Shown: one piece after another, positions 1 through 10,040 of the stretch | Layout of the letters: each line of letters begins with the position of its first letter | How positions within the stretch are numbered: the stretch's first letter is position 1 | Origin: Thioploca sp. | GTDB taxonomy: Bacteria; Pseudomonadota; Gammaproteobacteria; Beggiatoales; Beggiatoaceae | Reading direction: 5' to 3' | Length of the DNA: 64,000 bases | NCBI GenBank assembly: GCA_012032555.1 | Contig: JAAUSR010000004.1 | Location: forward strand, 1-64,000 | Notes under the pieces: model-generated | The model's input: the letters and a program-made list of their open reading frames with translations, nothing else | Databases searched by the model: none | What the model was told of the DNA's origin: nothing | Translations under genes and position numbers: made by a program

Positions 1-1738
1 TGGTCCGATAAGTCGAGTCGAATGGGCCAAGTGATTTTGTTTGGGGAGGATAATGATTGACGGTCAAGCAACCCCACCCACTGGATTGAGCCATATCCAA
101 GCGATTGCCACGGGAGACTTTCATACTTGTGCCTTAGCAAATGATGGCCAAGTGATTTGTTGGGGAGATAATTCTTTTGATCAAGCAACTCCACCAATTG
201 GATTGAACTCTGTCCAAGCAATTTCAACCGGAAGTTCTTATACTTGTGCGCTAACCAATGATGGCCAAGTGGCTTGTTGGGGATATAATGAGTATGGTCA
301 AGCAACCCCGCCAACGGGATTGAACCATGTCCAAACAATTTCAGCGGGACATACTCATGCTTGTGCTCTAAAAAATGATGGTCAGGTGGTTTGTTGGGGA
401 AATAATGATTATGATCAAATAACTTTACCAACCAGATTGCTCCCTGTTCAAGCGATTGCAGCGGGAGGCTTTCGTACTTGTGTCCTAACCAATGATGGCC
501 AAGTGATTTGTCGGGGAGATAATTATTATAATCAAGCAACTCCACCAACGGAATTGAGCACTGTCCAAACGATCTCAGTGGGAGGAGCGCATACTTGTGT
601 CCTAACCAATGATGACCAAGTAGTTTGTTGGGGAAATAATGAGGATGGTCAAGCAACTCCACCAACGGGATTGAGCCATGTCCAAGCGATTACAGCAGGA
701 TACATCCATAATTGTGCTCTGACCAATAATAGCCAGGTGGTTTGTTGGGGAAATAACCGTTACGGTCAGGCAACTCCACCCACTGGATTGAGCCATGTTC
801 AAATGATCTCAGCGGGGGGCGATCATACTTGTGCCCTGACCGATGATGGTCAGGTGGTTTGTTGGGGAAATAATGAGGATGGTCAAGCAACTCCATCAAC
901 GGGATTGAACTATGTCCAGGCGATTGCAGTAGGCGGAACTCATACGTGTGCCCTGACCAATGATGGTCAAGTAGCTTGTTGGGGAGATAATTTTTCCGGT
1001 CAAGCAACCCCACCCACTGGATTAAGCCATGTTCAAGCAATTTCAACGGGATTTTATCATACTTGTGCCCTAACCAATGATAATCAGGTAGTTTGTTGGG
1101 GAGATAATCTTTATGGTCAAGCAACTCCGCCAACCGGATTAAGCCATGTCCAAGCAATTTCAGCGGGACTTTATCATACTTGTGCCTTGAAAAATAATGG
1201 CCAAGTGGTTTGTTGGGGAAATAATGATTACAGTCAAATAACTTTTCCTTCAATATCACTGCCGGTAGAACTTTCTAATCTGACTGTTTCTCGCTTTAGG
1301 GATAATGTTCTGGTGAAATGGGAAACCGGTGTGGAGCTAAAAAATGTCGGGTTCCGACTCCGACGTGCTATCGAAAATCAACAGGGAAGTTATGATGCTA
1401 TAATTCTTGGAGAATCTGACACCAAGCCAATTGATCTAGATTCTCACGAAAGCTGCTCAAATAAAATTCAGGGTCAGTTAAAAATGGTTGATTCTAACCA
1501 AGATAACAATATTATTTCCGCTATTGGTAATTCCAGGGAAAGTACTTGTTATTCCTTCGTGGATACCAGCCATCTTAATGATGGAACTTACTATTATCTA
1601 TTAGAAGATGTTGATGATGACGGCAAAGGTACCTTCCATTGTAATCAGATTGAGGCAGTAACTATTGCTCAAGGTCTAGCTATCGATTTAAAATCGGCTA
1701 TTAATTATTGTAAAAAAGTGACTAGTAGTAACAACTAA
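1..1738 (+). CDS. RCC1-repeat protein, 5' partial, frame broken near the window start
   Basis: The product has ten tandem repeats of about 39 residues, each with a GLSHVQAI-type start, a HTCAL strand and a QVVCWGDN strand. These are RCC1/BLIP-II-like beta-propeller blades, enough for more than one seven-bladed propeller. After about residue 405 comes a non-repeat tail starting LPVELSNLTV and containing WETGVELKNVGF, like the Fn3-like domain found near the C-terminus of many bacterial surface proteins. The open frame starts only at a TTG at position 41, but positions 22-57 in another frame also read as a blade (GQVILFGED), so the gene enters from the left. That first blade has about four extra single bases compared with the others, so it is either decaying or of low sequence quality. 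The function is unknown; an extracellular ligand- or protein-binding role is inferred. Confidence 0.8.
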
Positions 1739-1748
1739 GCGTGGCTGG

Positions 1749-1782
1749 CTGGTTGGGCATAACATTAAAAATACCCAACCAG
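1749..1782 (+). terminator. Hairpin just after the RCC1-repeat gene
   Basis: Nine bases (ctggttggg) at 1749-1757 pair perfectly with cccaaccag at 1774-1782 across a 16-base loop, 11 bases after the stop codon. No T-tract follows, so it may be a transcript-end or mRNA-stabilising hairpin rather than a classical terminator. Confidence 0.35.
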
Positions 1783-2243
1783 AAACTACGAGCTGGTTCT
1801 TTCTCTAACAAAGCTGGTTGCTTTGCTAATTCTGCAGAAGTTGCTAATGCCTTCCCGATATTAAGAATCAACTAATCTCGATAAATTCTCTTGCGATTGT
1901 AAAATTAGGCCCAACTCCTGACTAATTTGTTAACCAAGTTTGATTTGGTGGAATTAAGCTAAGTTAACTTGATATAACAATGATCTGGATAGTTTTGAAT
2001 GAATAGAAGTAATGTTAAAAAGTGTGTAGTTTTGTTAGAGAATATAATTAAGTATCGAGATAATCTCAGCAATCCAACACACTTCTTTAATGATAAGAAT
2101 ATCATTTCATTATCTGATAAAAATTATAAAATGGCTAGAACTAATAGCTAAATACAAATTAACTCAGCACACATAATGTGCACAATATCCTACCTACGGA
2201 TTGCTCCAACTTGTACTGGCTTTGAACAAATAAAAGCTAATTA
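1783..2243. other. AT-rich spacer with no recognised gene
   Basis: I see no supported gene, RNA or repeat array. A short plus-strand stretch at about 1805-1875 reads SNKAGCFANSAEVANAF and ends at a stop. It could be the relic of a coding end but matches nothing I know. Confidence 0.5.
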
Positions 2244-2684
2244 TTATTCTTTTTTAGACAGCAAATTTTCTATTTGAGGAAAATCTGAAATAACTTGACG
2301 TAAATTACCAGCTAATTTATCTAAATGATTGGGAAAAGCTTCAAAGTGTTTTTCGTGTTTAAGGCACAGATTTATTGAGCTACATATATTTTTAGCATCT
2401 TTAACCCCTTCTAATAATTCTTGAATAGTTTCTCTAATATCATTATCTTTACTTGCCTTTTTCATATCCTCAAGAAATTTCATTAAAGTGCCAAGTTTTT
2501 TAATTGTTTCATCTATAAATTCAATTTTGTAGTTTCCTTTTTTATCGGACACAATAAGATTAGCGGGATCATGAAAATATACTGCTTCAATCTCTGATAT
2601 TACATATTCGAAGTATTCCTCATATTTCTTAATATTTTCTAAGCTGACACCAACCACTTCAGTAGGTTGGCTTGATGCATTCAT
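2244..2684 (-). CDS. Small helical protein of unknown function
   Basis: The 146-residue product has no signal peptide or membrane segment and is rich in Lys, Glu, Ile and Leu in helix-like spacing, especially residues 15-35, 55-95 and 115-140. I recognise no family. It is the last minus-strand gene after two trypsin-like proteases, separated by about 230 bases. The helical C-terminal half of the neighbouring protease (2914-4242) has similar composition, so the two may be related partner or adaptor modules; this is inference. The ATG start is unambiguous, with stops in frame upstream. Confidence 0.55.
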   Translation of the reverse strand: MNASSQPTEVVGVSLENIKKYEEYFEYVISEIEAVYFHDPANLIVSDKKGNYKIEFIDETIKKLGTLMKFLEDMKKASKDNDIRETIQELLEGVKDAKNICSSINLCLKHEKHFEAFPNHLDKLAGNLRQVISDFPQIENLLSKKE

Positions 2685-2913
2685 ATCTACTATTCCGGAT
2701 ACTTTAAGTAATAGTAATATCGGTTAGAAACTATAGGATCTCCTTCAAGTAACTATGTGATAATAAATTTTTAGAAAGCGTTAAGTACAGATTTAGTTAA
2801 GAATGACAACGGAAATTCAATGGTTTTAGATTCCAAAAATTTACAATAAGCCAATTATCAGAGTGCCTTTTTGAAAGCCCAGAAAAATCTAAATTAGTGT
2901 TATATTCGGTAAA

Positions 2914-4242
2914 TTATTTTTCTACCGCTTCTTTTAGAAGGTTCGAATATTCGTTTATTGAATAAGATAATCTATTTAGATTACTTTCCAGTTCTTGAGA
3001 ATTCAATCCTTGTTCTCCTCCTTTGTTGTTGACACTTTCGGTAACTTTTCTAAGGTTACCTATAAAATTGGAAAGATTTTTATACCTATTTAAATTATCT
3101 AACTTCTCATATAGCTCATCTCTAGGGGAAAATTTCTGAAAAAGTTTTCTGATACAACTTATAATGGTTTCAATTTCTTGTAAAATACTTTCTGATCGAT
3201 CAAGAAGAGGATCTTTAGGGCTGCACGTTGCGAATAAATTAGTATTTTCTTTGAAATCACCAAATTTTTTTGGTAATTCTTCTGAAATAGCCTTAACCAT
3301 ATTAATAGCTTTAATTTTCCTAAATTCATTAATATCAATAACATTAGCCACTTTTTCTAAATTCCTCTGATGAAATAATTGGTCAATTTTTTCAAAAAAT
3401 CCCGTTCTATTATGAGATAGACTTTCAGATATCTCAAAATAACGGATGATGCTTAAGCATATTTTATCGATTGCATTATTTTTTATAGTAGGAATGTTAA
3501 CACGAAATTTAGACGTGCTTTCACCTAAAAAAGAAGTAGGTTCGTAGCCCAGTTCATGTAGCCTTTCACAAATTTTTTTAGCTGATACAGCACGAATTTG
3601 GAGAGTTGGATCGAAACGATATCGGTGGATGCCAGCAAATGCATGGCTATCAGATTCAAATACACCTCCACCGCTGATACCTGGACGTGTTTGAGTTCCC
3701 ACCAATTGTAAGATTCCGTTAGCTTCCTGTCGGCATTCAAATTGTTTAGATATTGAGGTTGGTTTCACCACTTCAGTTTCAATAAACCCTTTTAATCCAT
3801 AAGGATATCCGACAATCGTGTAGGTTTGTCCAATTGGATAAGCATCGATCCATTGCCTAACAGCGTCTGTACTGCTTTGATATTCAACGGGTAATTCTAG
3901 AATGATCCAATCGTCGGCTTCATCAGCTTTCTTTTCTGGTGGCACTTCACCAGGCATCAGTTGTTTAATACTGCTAGCAATTTTGGCTTCTTTTTCTTTG
4001 CTATATGCAGTGTTTGGCTGCCATACCCGAATTTTTGTCAAGGGACAACCACAACCTTTAATCCCATCTTTAGCTTGGCGAAGCACATGTTCGCAGGTAA
4101 TCAGACAGGTTGCTACAGATTATGGATCATCAACCTTTCGGAGCCGAATTGCCACTGCACTCCCCTGATTTGAAGCTGAGTTATCAGGAAATTTTGCTTC
4201 AACATACCAAATTACGTTCTCAGGGTACGGCAGGGTAGGCAT
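2914..4242 (-). pseudogene. Trypsin-like serine protease with helical C-terminal domain, interrupted by an in-frame stop
   Basis: Read from the ATG at 4242, the protein would be about 442 residues. It begins MPTLPYPENVIWYVEAKF, then GSAVAIRLRKVDDP, then a TAA at 4120-4122 (codon 41), then SVATCLITCEHVLRQAK in the same frame. The triad is visible: His in TCEHV (about residue 52), Asp in DDW (about 110) and Ser in GISGGG (about 190). From about residue 240 on it is a helical region with no recognised domain. The longest uninterrupted frame starts at a GTG (4086) just after the catalytic His, so a product begun there would lack the nucleophile activator. Either the gene is recently inactivated or the stop is a sequence error. 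It lies downstream of the protease-lipase gene on the same strand. Confidence 0.75.
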
Positions 4243-4284
4243 AAATTGATTCCAGACTATTAGTTATCGGTTTAATAGCTTAGC

Positions 4285-4488
4285 TTAAGAAGTTTCAGTC
4301 TTAATTTTTCTAATATACTCGCCCAAACTGTGGTCACTTATCATACTTGGAGAAAGACTTTTTGGAAAGATGCCTTCAATTGATTCAATGGTGACGGTAT
4401 CTTGACGAGCTTTTTGAATGAGCAACTGGGCACGAAAGTAATCGAATTCCTGCTCTGACATCATCTGCGGCTCGACATCATCATTCAT
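4285..4488 (-). CDS. Small acidic protein coupled to the protease-lipase gene
   Basis: The 67-residue product is acidic with a MSEQEFDYF segment and no membrane segment. Its ATG shares one base with the TAA of the upstream protease-lipase gene, and its ribosome site (aaaggagg) lies in the last codons of that gene, so translation is very probably coupled. I recognise no family. Tight coupling suggests a partner such as an inhibitor or adaptor, which is inference only. Confidence 0.65.
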   Translation of the reverse strand: MNDDVEPQMMSEQEFDYFRAQLLIQKARQDTVTIESIEGIFPKSLSPSMISDHSLGEYIRKIKTETS

Positions 4489-6557
4489 TACCTCCTTTTT
4501 GCTCCATTACGCGCATTGAGATGAAATAACTTTCCAATATGTTGATATGTGGGAGGAACAGTCGTGACAATATCATTACCGTTAACAAATCTGAAAAATT
4601 TATTGCTGTAATAGCTGAAAAATGTTAGGAATTCTCCTTTACCAACTGCCGGCTGACCGAATGTGTAAATTCCCGTTATAGGATATTTGTTCTTCCATTC
4701 AGCCGCTGCAATTGTCGCTAGAGCGCCGCCAAGGCTATGACCAGTAAGCAAGACGCTACTGGGTGAGAGCCGCTTGAGTTCTTTTTCCAAAGGTTGTTTC
4801 ACCTCATTGAAGCTATTGTAAAAACCTTTGTGTACTACACCATACGTTGGGGTTGTACCCAAGAAGTCCAGATTGCTCAACCAATCTCCTAAGCTATCCG
4901 TACCGCGAAAGGCAACCAATACGCTATTTTTAGTAAAGGATGCAATGAAGCATTGAGTATCCTCTACCGCTATAAATTTACAGCTGTTAAATCCCCAGGA
5001 CTTTTGAGCTATACTCTCAACATTCTCTTTACTTTGGTATGCAAGCTCACTGGTGATAGCTAGTGATAAAGCTGTATGCCAGTCAAATTCATCTATCGCT
5101 AAGGAAGGTAGCGAGAACATTTTGGTTAACTCGGCGATGGAGAATTGGTGAGGTTGACGACCGAATAACCCTTCCCTGGAAATTGCTTTGGGAGGACTTG
5201 AAGTTGGAGAAGTTAATTGGTGAGCAGATGAGCCTTCCTCAGGAACGGCTGAAGTTTTAGGGATGCTTGAGGTTGAAGAAATCAATTCCGGCGTCCCAAT
5301 TGTTACTGATACTTCAAATGGTATTTTCCAAGTTGCTGTCCCACTACTTAGCTCAAAAGATTTGTTCTCAGGTGAATGTGGCTTCGATACTGAATCCGGA
5401 GGAACTGAGGAAGAATTATTCGATGGGCGTTCGGAATTTATACTTAACCAGCAATCCTGATAGTCGTTGCTTAATGGTACCGATTCAGAGAATTTAATTC
5501 CGGTATCAACAATACGGCTGTCAGTGGCAAGGTCGTAGGTTGACACAGCATAGTTAGCCCGCAAGTATTCGCCTGCAAAATGTAACCCAATCACTTCAAT
5601 GGACTCATTTGGAGATTTAGGAAGTAGTAGGACAGCAGACCCGGAATTACCACCCAATGTTGTGCAATCATGAGTGATGACTGGCACCTTTCTATTATAG
5701 CTTGCAAAACTCATCGGAGTTCTTAGAATACCTGGTTGAAGGCGTTTTACATTGTAAATGTAATTAAAAATGCGGTCTTGGATGTTTTGAATGGAACGAT
5801 CGTCTTCTGGTTTATTACCTGGGTAGCCAATCGTAACAACCTTACGTCCTAGTAAACTTTCCGGATCGTCAACATTTAGCGTTAATGGCTCACGTTCTTC
5901 ATCTAAACCCATAACCTGAAGTAACGCCATATCCCAGCAAGGATGAATCATCAAGATCTTTTCGATAGTTAGCTTATTAGATGCATCATCCTGATTACAT
6001 TCTTTTAGAAAATCAATAGCAACCTTTTGTCCTGAACGAAATTGCAAATTTTTATTACCAATCCCCGTAGAAAAAATTTCTGCCACATGTCGATTTGTCA
6101 TTAAGATGCCACGATCATTATTGTCTTTTCCCACCAGGAATCCGGTTCCTAAATAAGGTACTGAAGAAAGCGAAGTCTCAATACGTCCAATAGAATTAAA
6201 AGTTGATTCAATAATATGTTTGAGTTTATTATCTGTACCGAGGTGTTGCCACTCGGAGCCGAGTTCATCGGTTACTATTTTACCATTGCTAATGCAAACA
6301 ACCGGTCTATAGTAACGCATCACAATCGCTTCTAACGCAAATTGTCTATCTGAATCAATATCTTGAATTCTTTCTTGTTGCAGTAACTCTAACGACTCAG
6401 TCGCAATATTGACATCTTCTTCCACATTGGTTTCTCGCTTAGCATCATCTTGAGTTATATTCTCCAAAAAAGGTTTTAGCGATGTGGCTAAGTCCTTCGG
6501 ATCGGCTCCTACTTGTTCAAGCATCTTCTTTAAGTGTTGAAGTCTATTGTTTTTCAT
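4488..6557 (-). CDS. Trypsin-like protease fused to a class 3 lipase
   Basis: The 689-residue protein has three parts. Residues 1-75 are charged and helical and may be an adaptor region. Residues about 76-365 are a trypsin-like domain with His157 (TNRHVAE), Asp209 (CWDMALL) and Ser305 (GGNSGSAV). After a Ser/Pro-rich linker (about 372-460) comes an alpha/beta-hydrolase of the lipase class 3 type at about 465-689. It has an AFRGT oxyanion-hole motif, the nucleophile elbow GHSLGGA with Ser608, Asp662 and a candidate His673. All six catalytic residues look intact. No signal peptide is seen, so a cytoplasmic place is likely, which would suit a stress or conflict effector whose lipase is controlled by the protease part; that role is inference. 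It heads a minus-strand cassette with 4285-4488 and another trypsin-like gene. Confidence 0.85.
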   Translation of the reverse strand: MKNNRLQHLKKMLEQVGADPKDLATSLKPFLENITQDDAKRETNVEEDVNIATESLELLQQERIQDIDSDRQFALEAIVMRYYRPVVCISNGKIVTDELGSEWQHLGTDNKLKHIIESTFNSIGRIETSLSSVPYLGTGFLVGKDNNDRGILMTNRHVAEIFSTGIGNKNLQFRSGQKVAIDFLKECNQDDASNKLTIEKILMIHPCWDMALLQVMGLDEEREPLTLNVDDPESLLGRKVVTIGYPGNKPEDDRSIQNIQDRIFNYIYNVKRLQPGILRTPMSFASYNRKVPVITHDCTTLGGNSGSAVLLLPKSPNESIEVIGLHFAGEYLRANYAVSTYDLATDSRIVDTGIKFSESVPLSNDYQDCWLSINSERPSNNSSSVPPDSVSKPHSPENKSFELSSGTATWKIPFEVSVTIGTPELISSTSSIPKTSAVPEEGSSAHQLTSPTSSPPKAISREGLFGRQPHQFSIAELTKMFSLPSLAIDEFDWHTALSLAITSELAYQSKENVESIAQKSWGFNSCKFIAVEDTQCFIASFTKNSVLVAFRGTDSLGDWLSNLDFLGTTPTYGVVHKGFYNSFNEVKQPLEKELKRLSPSSVLLTGHSLGGALATIAAAEWKNKYPITGIYTFGQPAVGKGEFLTFFSYYSNKFFRFVNGNDIVTTVPPTYQHIGKLFHLNARNGAKRR

Positions 6558-7798
6558 TAGTATGTACCAAGTATGATATTGAAAAATAATGACAACTAAC
6601 TTTTGCTCAGATAATCATAACTGATAAGTTGCCGTTAAATTAGACAAATTAGCGCGGTACTCCTTTTTGCTGTTCACGGTTAAAGTGAGCGAATTTTTTA
6701 GAAAGGGAATAATTATTATAAGTTAATGGCGCACAAAAGTAGTCAGTAGAATTTTATTGTAGAATTTTATTTATATTGTTTGATTTTTGCTGTGAATTTA
6801 GCGCTACTAATAAAGTAGCGTAAGCCCATCCCCCACCACCGTTTTATGCTATCTTAACTGAAGATTTTAAGAAAAGGATATGTGGATTGGAGTTTGAAAT
6901 TTATAGCATTTAATAAGTCAATTTGCAAGCAGTTTATAGGCTAGGATTAGATCACTGCAAGTGGGAATGGGTATGTCTGCGTGAGAATGGGTATGTGATT
7001 TCAACGTGGCAGTCTCTACGCCAGTTATACCAAGCAATTTCTTACTCACTTTGCGGATAGCTGTGGCAATCACTACTCTCTGAATTACTCGTCGGCTGGC
7101 TTTGATGCGCTTGATCTTTTTGGAGTAAAAGATATTAATACACAATATGGCTTTGGACATACTGGCAATCTTTCTGACGGAAGATGAGGGGTTCGCTACT
7201 GACCGCACTCAACCTCACTATAAGTGCAATGCACACCGGCTGCTCACCGAACTCTCACCGAAAGCAACCGAATACTTGGTTAACTCTGCTCTGGTATCTG
7301 ACTCCCTGGGGCTTAAGTTGATGCGTATGGCTGTGTAAGCGAAGCGTCATACACCCTAATTTTCAGGTTGATAGATGATAATTGATGTCTTATCCACTTT
7401 ATGCTTTAGAGTCAATCATCAAATCATCACTAATGAGATTAATCCTTTTTCCGACGTAACTGGTCTAATTCTTGTTGTAATTCAATAATCTTAGCTTCCA
7501 CCAAGATACTTTTTCACCCCTTTAATTAAATCACCATAACCTCTTTTTTCAAATAGAGTTTCTCTTCATTTAGTCCACTCAACATAACTTCAATAAGGTA
7601 TGAACACCTCAATTTTAATGTTTGGGTTAGGAGCATAGTTGATTTTAGTAGTAGTCTTCATCCCATCGGTTAGATCATTTTAGCTTTTTCTTACCTTGAA
7701 TTTAGGTTAAATTGATCATGAAACTAAATTAGTCTAATAAGAAGGAATGAGTTTTAAGAAGGAATGAGTTTAGTCTATGTTAATTTATTTCACCTTGG
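6558..7798. other. Long non-coding, decayed stretch
   Basis: No intact gene is convincing here. Two short opposed frames at 6918-7208 (minus) and 7147-7338 (plus) overlap each other, have unusual composition and match nothing recognised. A decayed coding fragment lies at about 7437-7665 on the minus strand and is described separately. The rest is AT-rich with short direct duplications, for example aaggaatgagttt twice near 7740-7770. Confidence 0.5.
7437..7665 (-). pseudogene. Decayed fragment with a coiled-coil C-terminal end
   Basis: Pieces of one former protein can be read in shifting frames. The 5' part gives MKTTTKINYAPNPNIKIEVF, the middle gives RETLFEKRGYGDLIKGVKKY, and the end gives VEAKIIELQQELDQLRRKK. 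A short C-terminal coiled coil of the form EAKIIELQQELDQLRR is common at the end of DUF820/Uma2-like and Rpn-like mobile nucleases, but the family is not certain. Stops and frame changes show that it is dead. Confidence 0.35.
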
Positions 7799-7825
7799 GT
7801 GTGCCTGATAAATAACTTCACCATC

Positions 7826-9352
7826 ATGAATATTGACCATACTTATATTAAAAAAATTCTCCAAGCCCGTGTTTACGATGTTGCTATTAAGACCCGATTG
7901 GATTACGCCGCCAATCTATCTAGCCGATTCAATAATCATATTTGGATTAAGCGAGAAGATATGCAACCGGTGTTCTCCTTTAAAATACGAGGTGCCTATA
8001 ACAAAATTGCCAGCTTACCCCCCCTGGTTTTAGCACAGGGTGTTATTGCTGCTTCCGCTGGCAATCATGCTCAAGGAGTCGCTTTATCAGCCGCACAATT
8101 AGATATCCCAGCGATTATTGTTATGCCTAAAACCACGCCGGAAATTAAAGTAGCGGCAGTCAATCGGCGAGGTGCAGAAGTTATCTTACATGGCACAACT
8201 TATGACGATGCCAGTCACTATGCTAAACAACTCGTTAACCAAAAAGGACTTTCTTATATTCATCCTTATGATGATGTGGATGTGATTGCCGGGCAAGGTA
8301 CGATAGGCATGGAAATTTTACAACAACATAGTCGGGAGTTAGACGCGATTTTTGTTCCGGTTGGTGGTGGCGGATTAATTGCCGGCATAGCGATATACAT
8401 TAAGTACTTACGTCCAGAAATTAAAGTGATTGGGGTGGAGCCACATGATGCGCCTACTCTTCGGGCTGCCCTAATGGCTGGAAAACGAGTTAATCTTGAT
8501 CAAGTTGGTATTTTTGCTGACGGGGTAGCTGTTCGCCAGATTGGTGAGTTACCTTTTGAAATTGCTCGTCATCATGTGGATGAAGTCTTACTCGTCAATA
8601 CGGATGAAATCTGCGCAGCGATTAAAGATATTTTTGATGATACGCGTACCATTACTGAACCGGCGGGGGCATTAGCTTTAGCCGGCTTAAAACAATATGT
8701 TATGCGAGAAAATTGTACTGACCGGCATTTAGTGACTATCGCCAGTGGTGCCAATATGAATTTTGACCGTTTAGGTTATGTTGCTGAACGGACCGAAATT
8801 GGCGAACAACGTGAGGCTTTAATGGCCGTTACTATTCCGGAACAACCTGGCAGTTTTCGCCAATTTTGTCATACCCTTGGACAACATCCGATTACTGAAT
8901 TTAATTATCGCTATGCCAATGCGAAAGAAGCGCAGGTTTTTGTGGGGTTACGTTTAACGGCAGGTTTTTCAGAAAAAGATAAATTAATTAATAAATTACG
9001 CGATAAAAGCTATGCGGTAGTTGATATGACGGCTAATGAAATGGCTAAAGCACATATTCGCCACATGGTTGGTGGACATCCACCGCATTTACTCGATGAA
9101 CATCTTTACCGCTTTGAATTTCCAGAACGACCTGGTGCCTTATTACATTTTTTAACTAAAATGGGACAACGTTGGAATATTAGTTTATTTCATTATCGTA
9201 ATCATGGTTCAGCTTATGGACGGGTATTAGTCGGAATCCAAGTACCTCATAAACAACTCGACGAATTCCAACATTTTCTTGATACACTAGGTTATCCTTA
9301 TTGGAATGAAATCAACAATCCGGCTTACCGTTTATTTCTTAACGCTTTCTAA
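7826..9352 (+). CDS. ilvA: Threonine ammonia-lyase, biosynthetic (threonine deaminase)
   Basis: The enzyme converts threonine to 2-oxobutanoate and ammonia, the first committed step to isoleucine, using pyridoxal phosphate in the cytoplasm. The N-terminal catalytic domain carries the cofactor lysine in FSFKIRGAYNK (Lys53), the SAGNHAQG loop and the glycine-rich phosphate loop VGGGGL. The C-terminal part (about residue 325 on) has two ACT-like regulatory repeats starting AVTIPEQPGSF and RFEFPERPGAL, the site of isoleucine/valine control in this family. I chose the ATG at 7826 (508 residues) over the GTG at 7799 because MNIDHTYIKKILQARVYDV fits the family start. No strong ribosome site is visible. 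A small membrane-protein gene follows 9 bases later. Confidence 0.95.
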   Translation: MNIDHTYIKKILQARVYDVAIKTRLDYAANLSSRFNNHIWIKREDMQPVFSFKIRGAYNKIASLPPLVLAQGVIAASAGNHAQGVALSAAQLDIPAIIVMPKTTPEIKVAAVNRRGAEVILHGTTYDDASHYAKQLVNQKGLSYIHPYDDVDVIAGQGTIGMEILQQHSRELDAIFVPVGGGGLIAGIAIYIKYLRPEIKVIGVEPHDAPTLRAALMAGKRVNLDQVGIFADGVAVRQIGELPFEIARHHVDEVLLVNTDEICAAIKDIFDDTRTITEPAGALALAGLKQYVMRENCTDRHLVTIASGANMNFDRLGYVAERTEIGEQREALMAVTIPEQPGSFRQFCHTLGQHPITEFNYRYANAKEAQVFVGLRLTAGFSEKDKLINKLRDKSYAVVDMTANEMAKAHIRHMVGGHPPHLLDEHLYRFEFPERPGALLHFLTKMGQRWNISLFHYRNHGSAYGRVLVGIQVPHKQLDEFQHFLDTLGYPYWNEINNPAYRLFLNAF

Positions 9353-9361
9353 GGAAGAACG

Positions 9362-9853
9362 ATGATTTTTTATACACCTGATGATTATAATAAATATGAT
9401 GTTTTAAATGTACCATTCAGTTTAGTCATAGTTAATCTTTACTTGCTCAAACATTACTTTATTTTTGCTTTTCCGGTAATGGTGCAACTCCCGATGATTA
9501 GCATCGTGGCACAATCGTTAGAGCAAGTTATACCATCAAAAAACTATTCTAATGGTGCCTTACTTTATTCTTGTATTCCGGCGTTACTCGTTGTTATCAG
9601 TATGGTTAGACGTGTACCTTCAGCCGGTTCTTTCTTACGTTGGGTGTGGCGAAATGGACGTGGGTTACTCTTGCTCAGTTTAGTACTAGAAATAGGGCTG
9701 ATTTCATTGTCTGTTTGGTTACATATTCAAAAGTTAAATGAAGTGAATTTAGCCTTTCTCTATATTGATGTGTTATTAATTATTTTTTTATTTAAATATC
9801 AAAACTTTGTTGATGTATTTGCTGAATTTCCTCAACCTAAAATAATTAAATAA
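9362..9853 (+). CDS. Small multi-pass membrane protein of unknown function
   Basis: The 163-residue protein has about four hydrophobic segments, near residues 18-45, 62-80, 95-118 and 128-146. There is a basic loop (MVRRVPSAG ... WRNGRG) between the second and third. The ATG lies shortly after a purine-rich site (aaggaag) and 9 bases after the ilvA stop, so it is probably co-transcribed with ilvA. I recognise no family. Confidence 0.6.
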   Translation: MIFYTPDDYNKYDVLNVPFSLVIVNLYLLKHYFIFAFPVMVQLPMISIVAQSLEQVIPSKNYSNGALLYSCIPALLVVISMVRRVPSAGSFLRWVWRNGRGLLLLSLVLEIGLISLSVWLHIQKLNEVNLAFLYIDVLLIIFLFKYQNFVDVFAEFPQPKIIK

Positions 9854-10040
9854 CTGCGTAAAACAAATAAAACGGTAGATTATTCATCAATGAGCGTAAG
9901 ATAGGTAGAGGCACGTTTGTTTGCGCCAAAAATTGTTATACCATATCTTGGCGATAGACTCTCGGCCCGGTAATGAATCCCACCACGGTTGAGCAGTCTG
10001 ATGACTATAGTCCCTATTCTCCCCTATCTCAGTTTAGTTA

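Noticed and set aside
690-1259. Minus-strand open frame of 189 codons with repeated LPNKLLDHH-type units
   Set aside because: It is the antisense shadow of the RCC1 blades; its repeats simply mirror them.
41-1260. Regular repeats of about 117 bases, a possible CRISPR-like or satellite array
   Set aside because: The unit is coding and translates into RCC1 blades; there are no spacers of unique sequence between short identical repeats.
6918-7338. Two small overlapping opposed frames of 96 and 63 codons
   Set aside because: They overlap on opposite strands, lack ribosome sites and recognised motifs, and lie in a decayed stretch.
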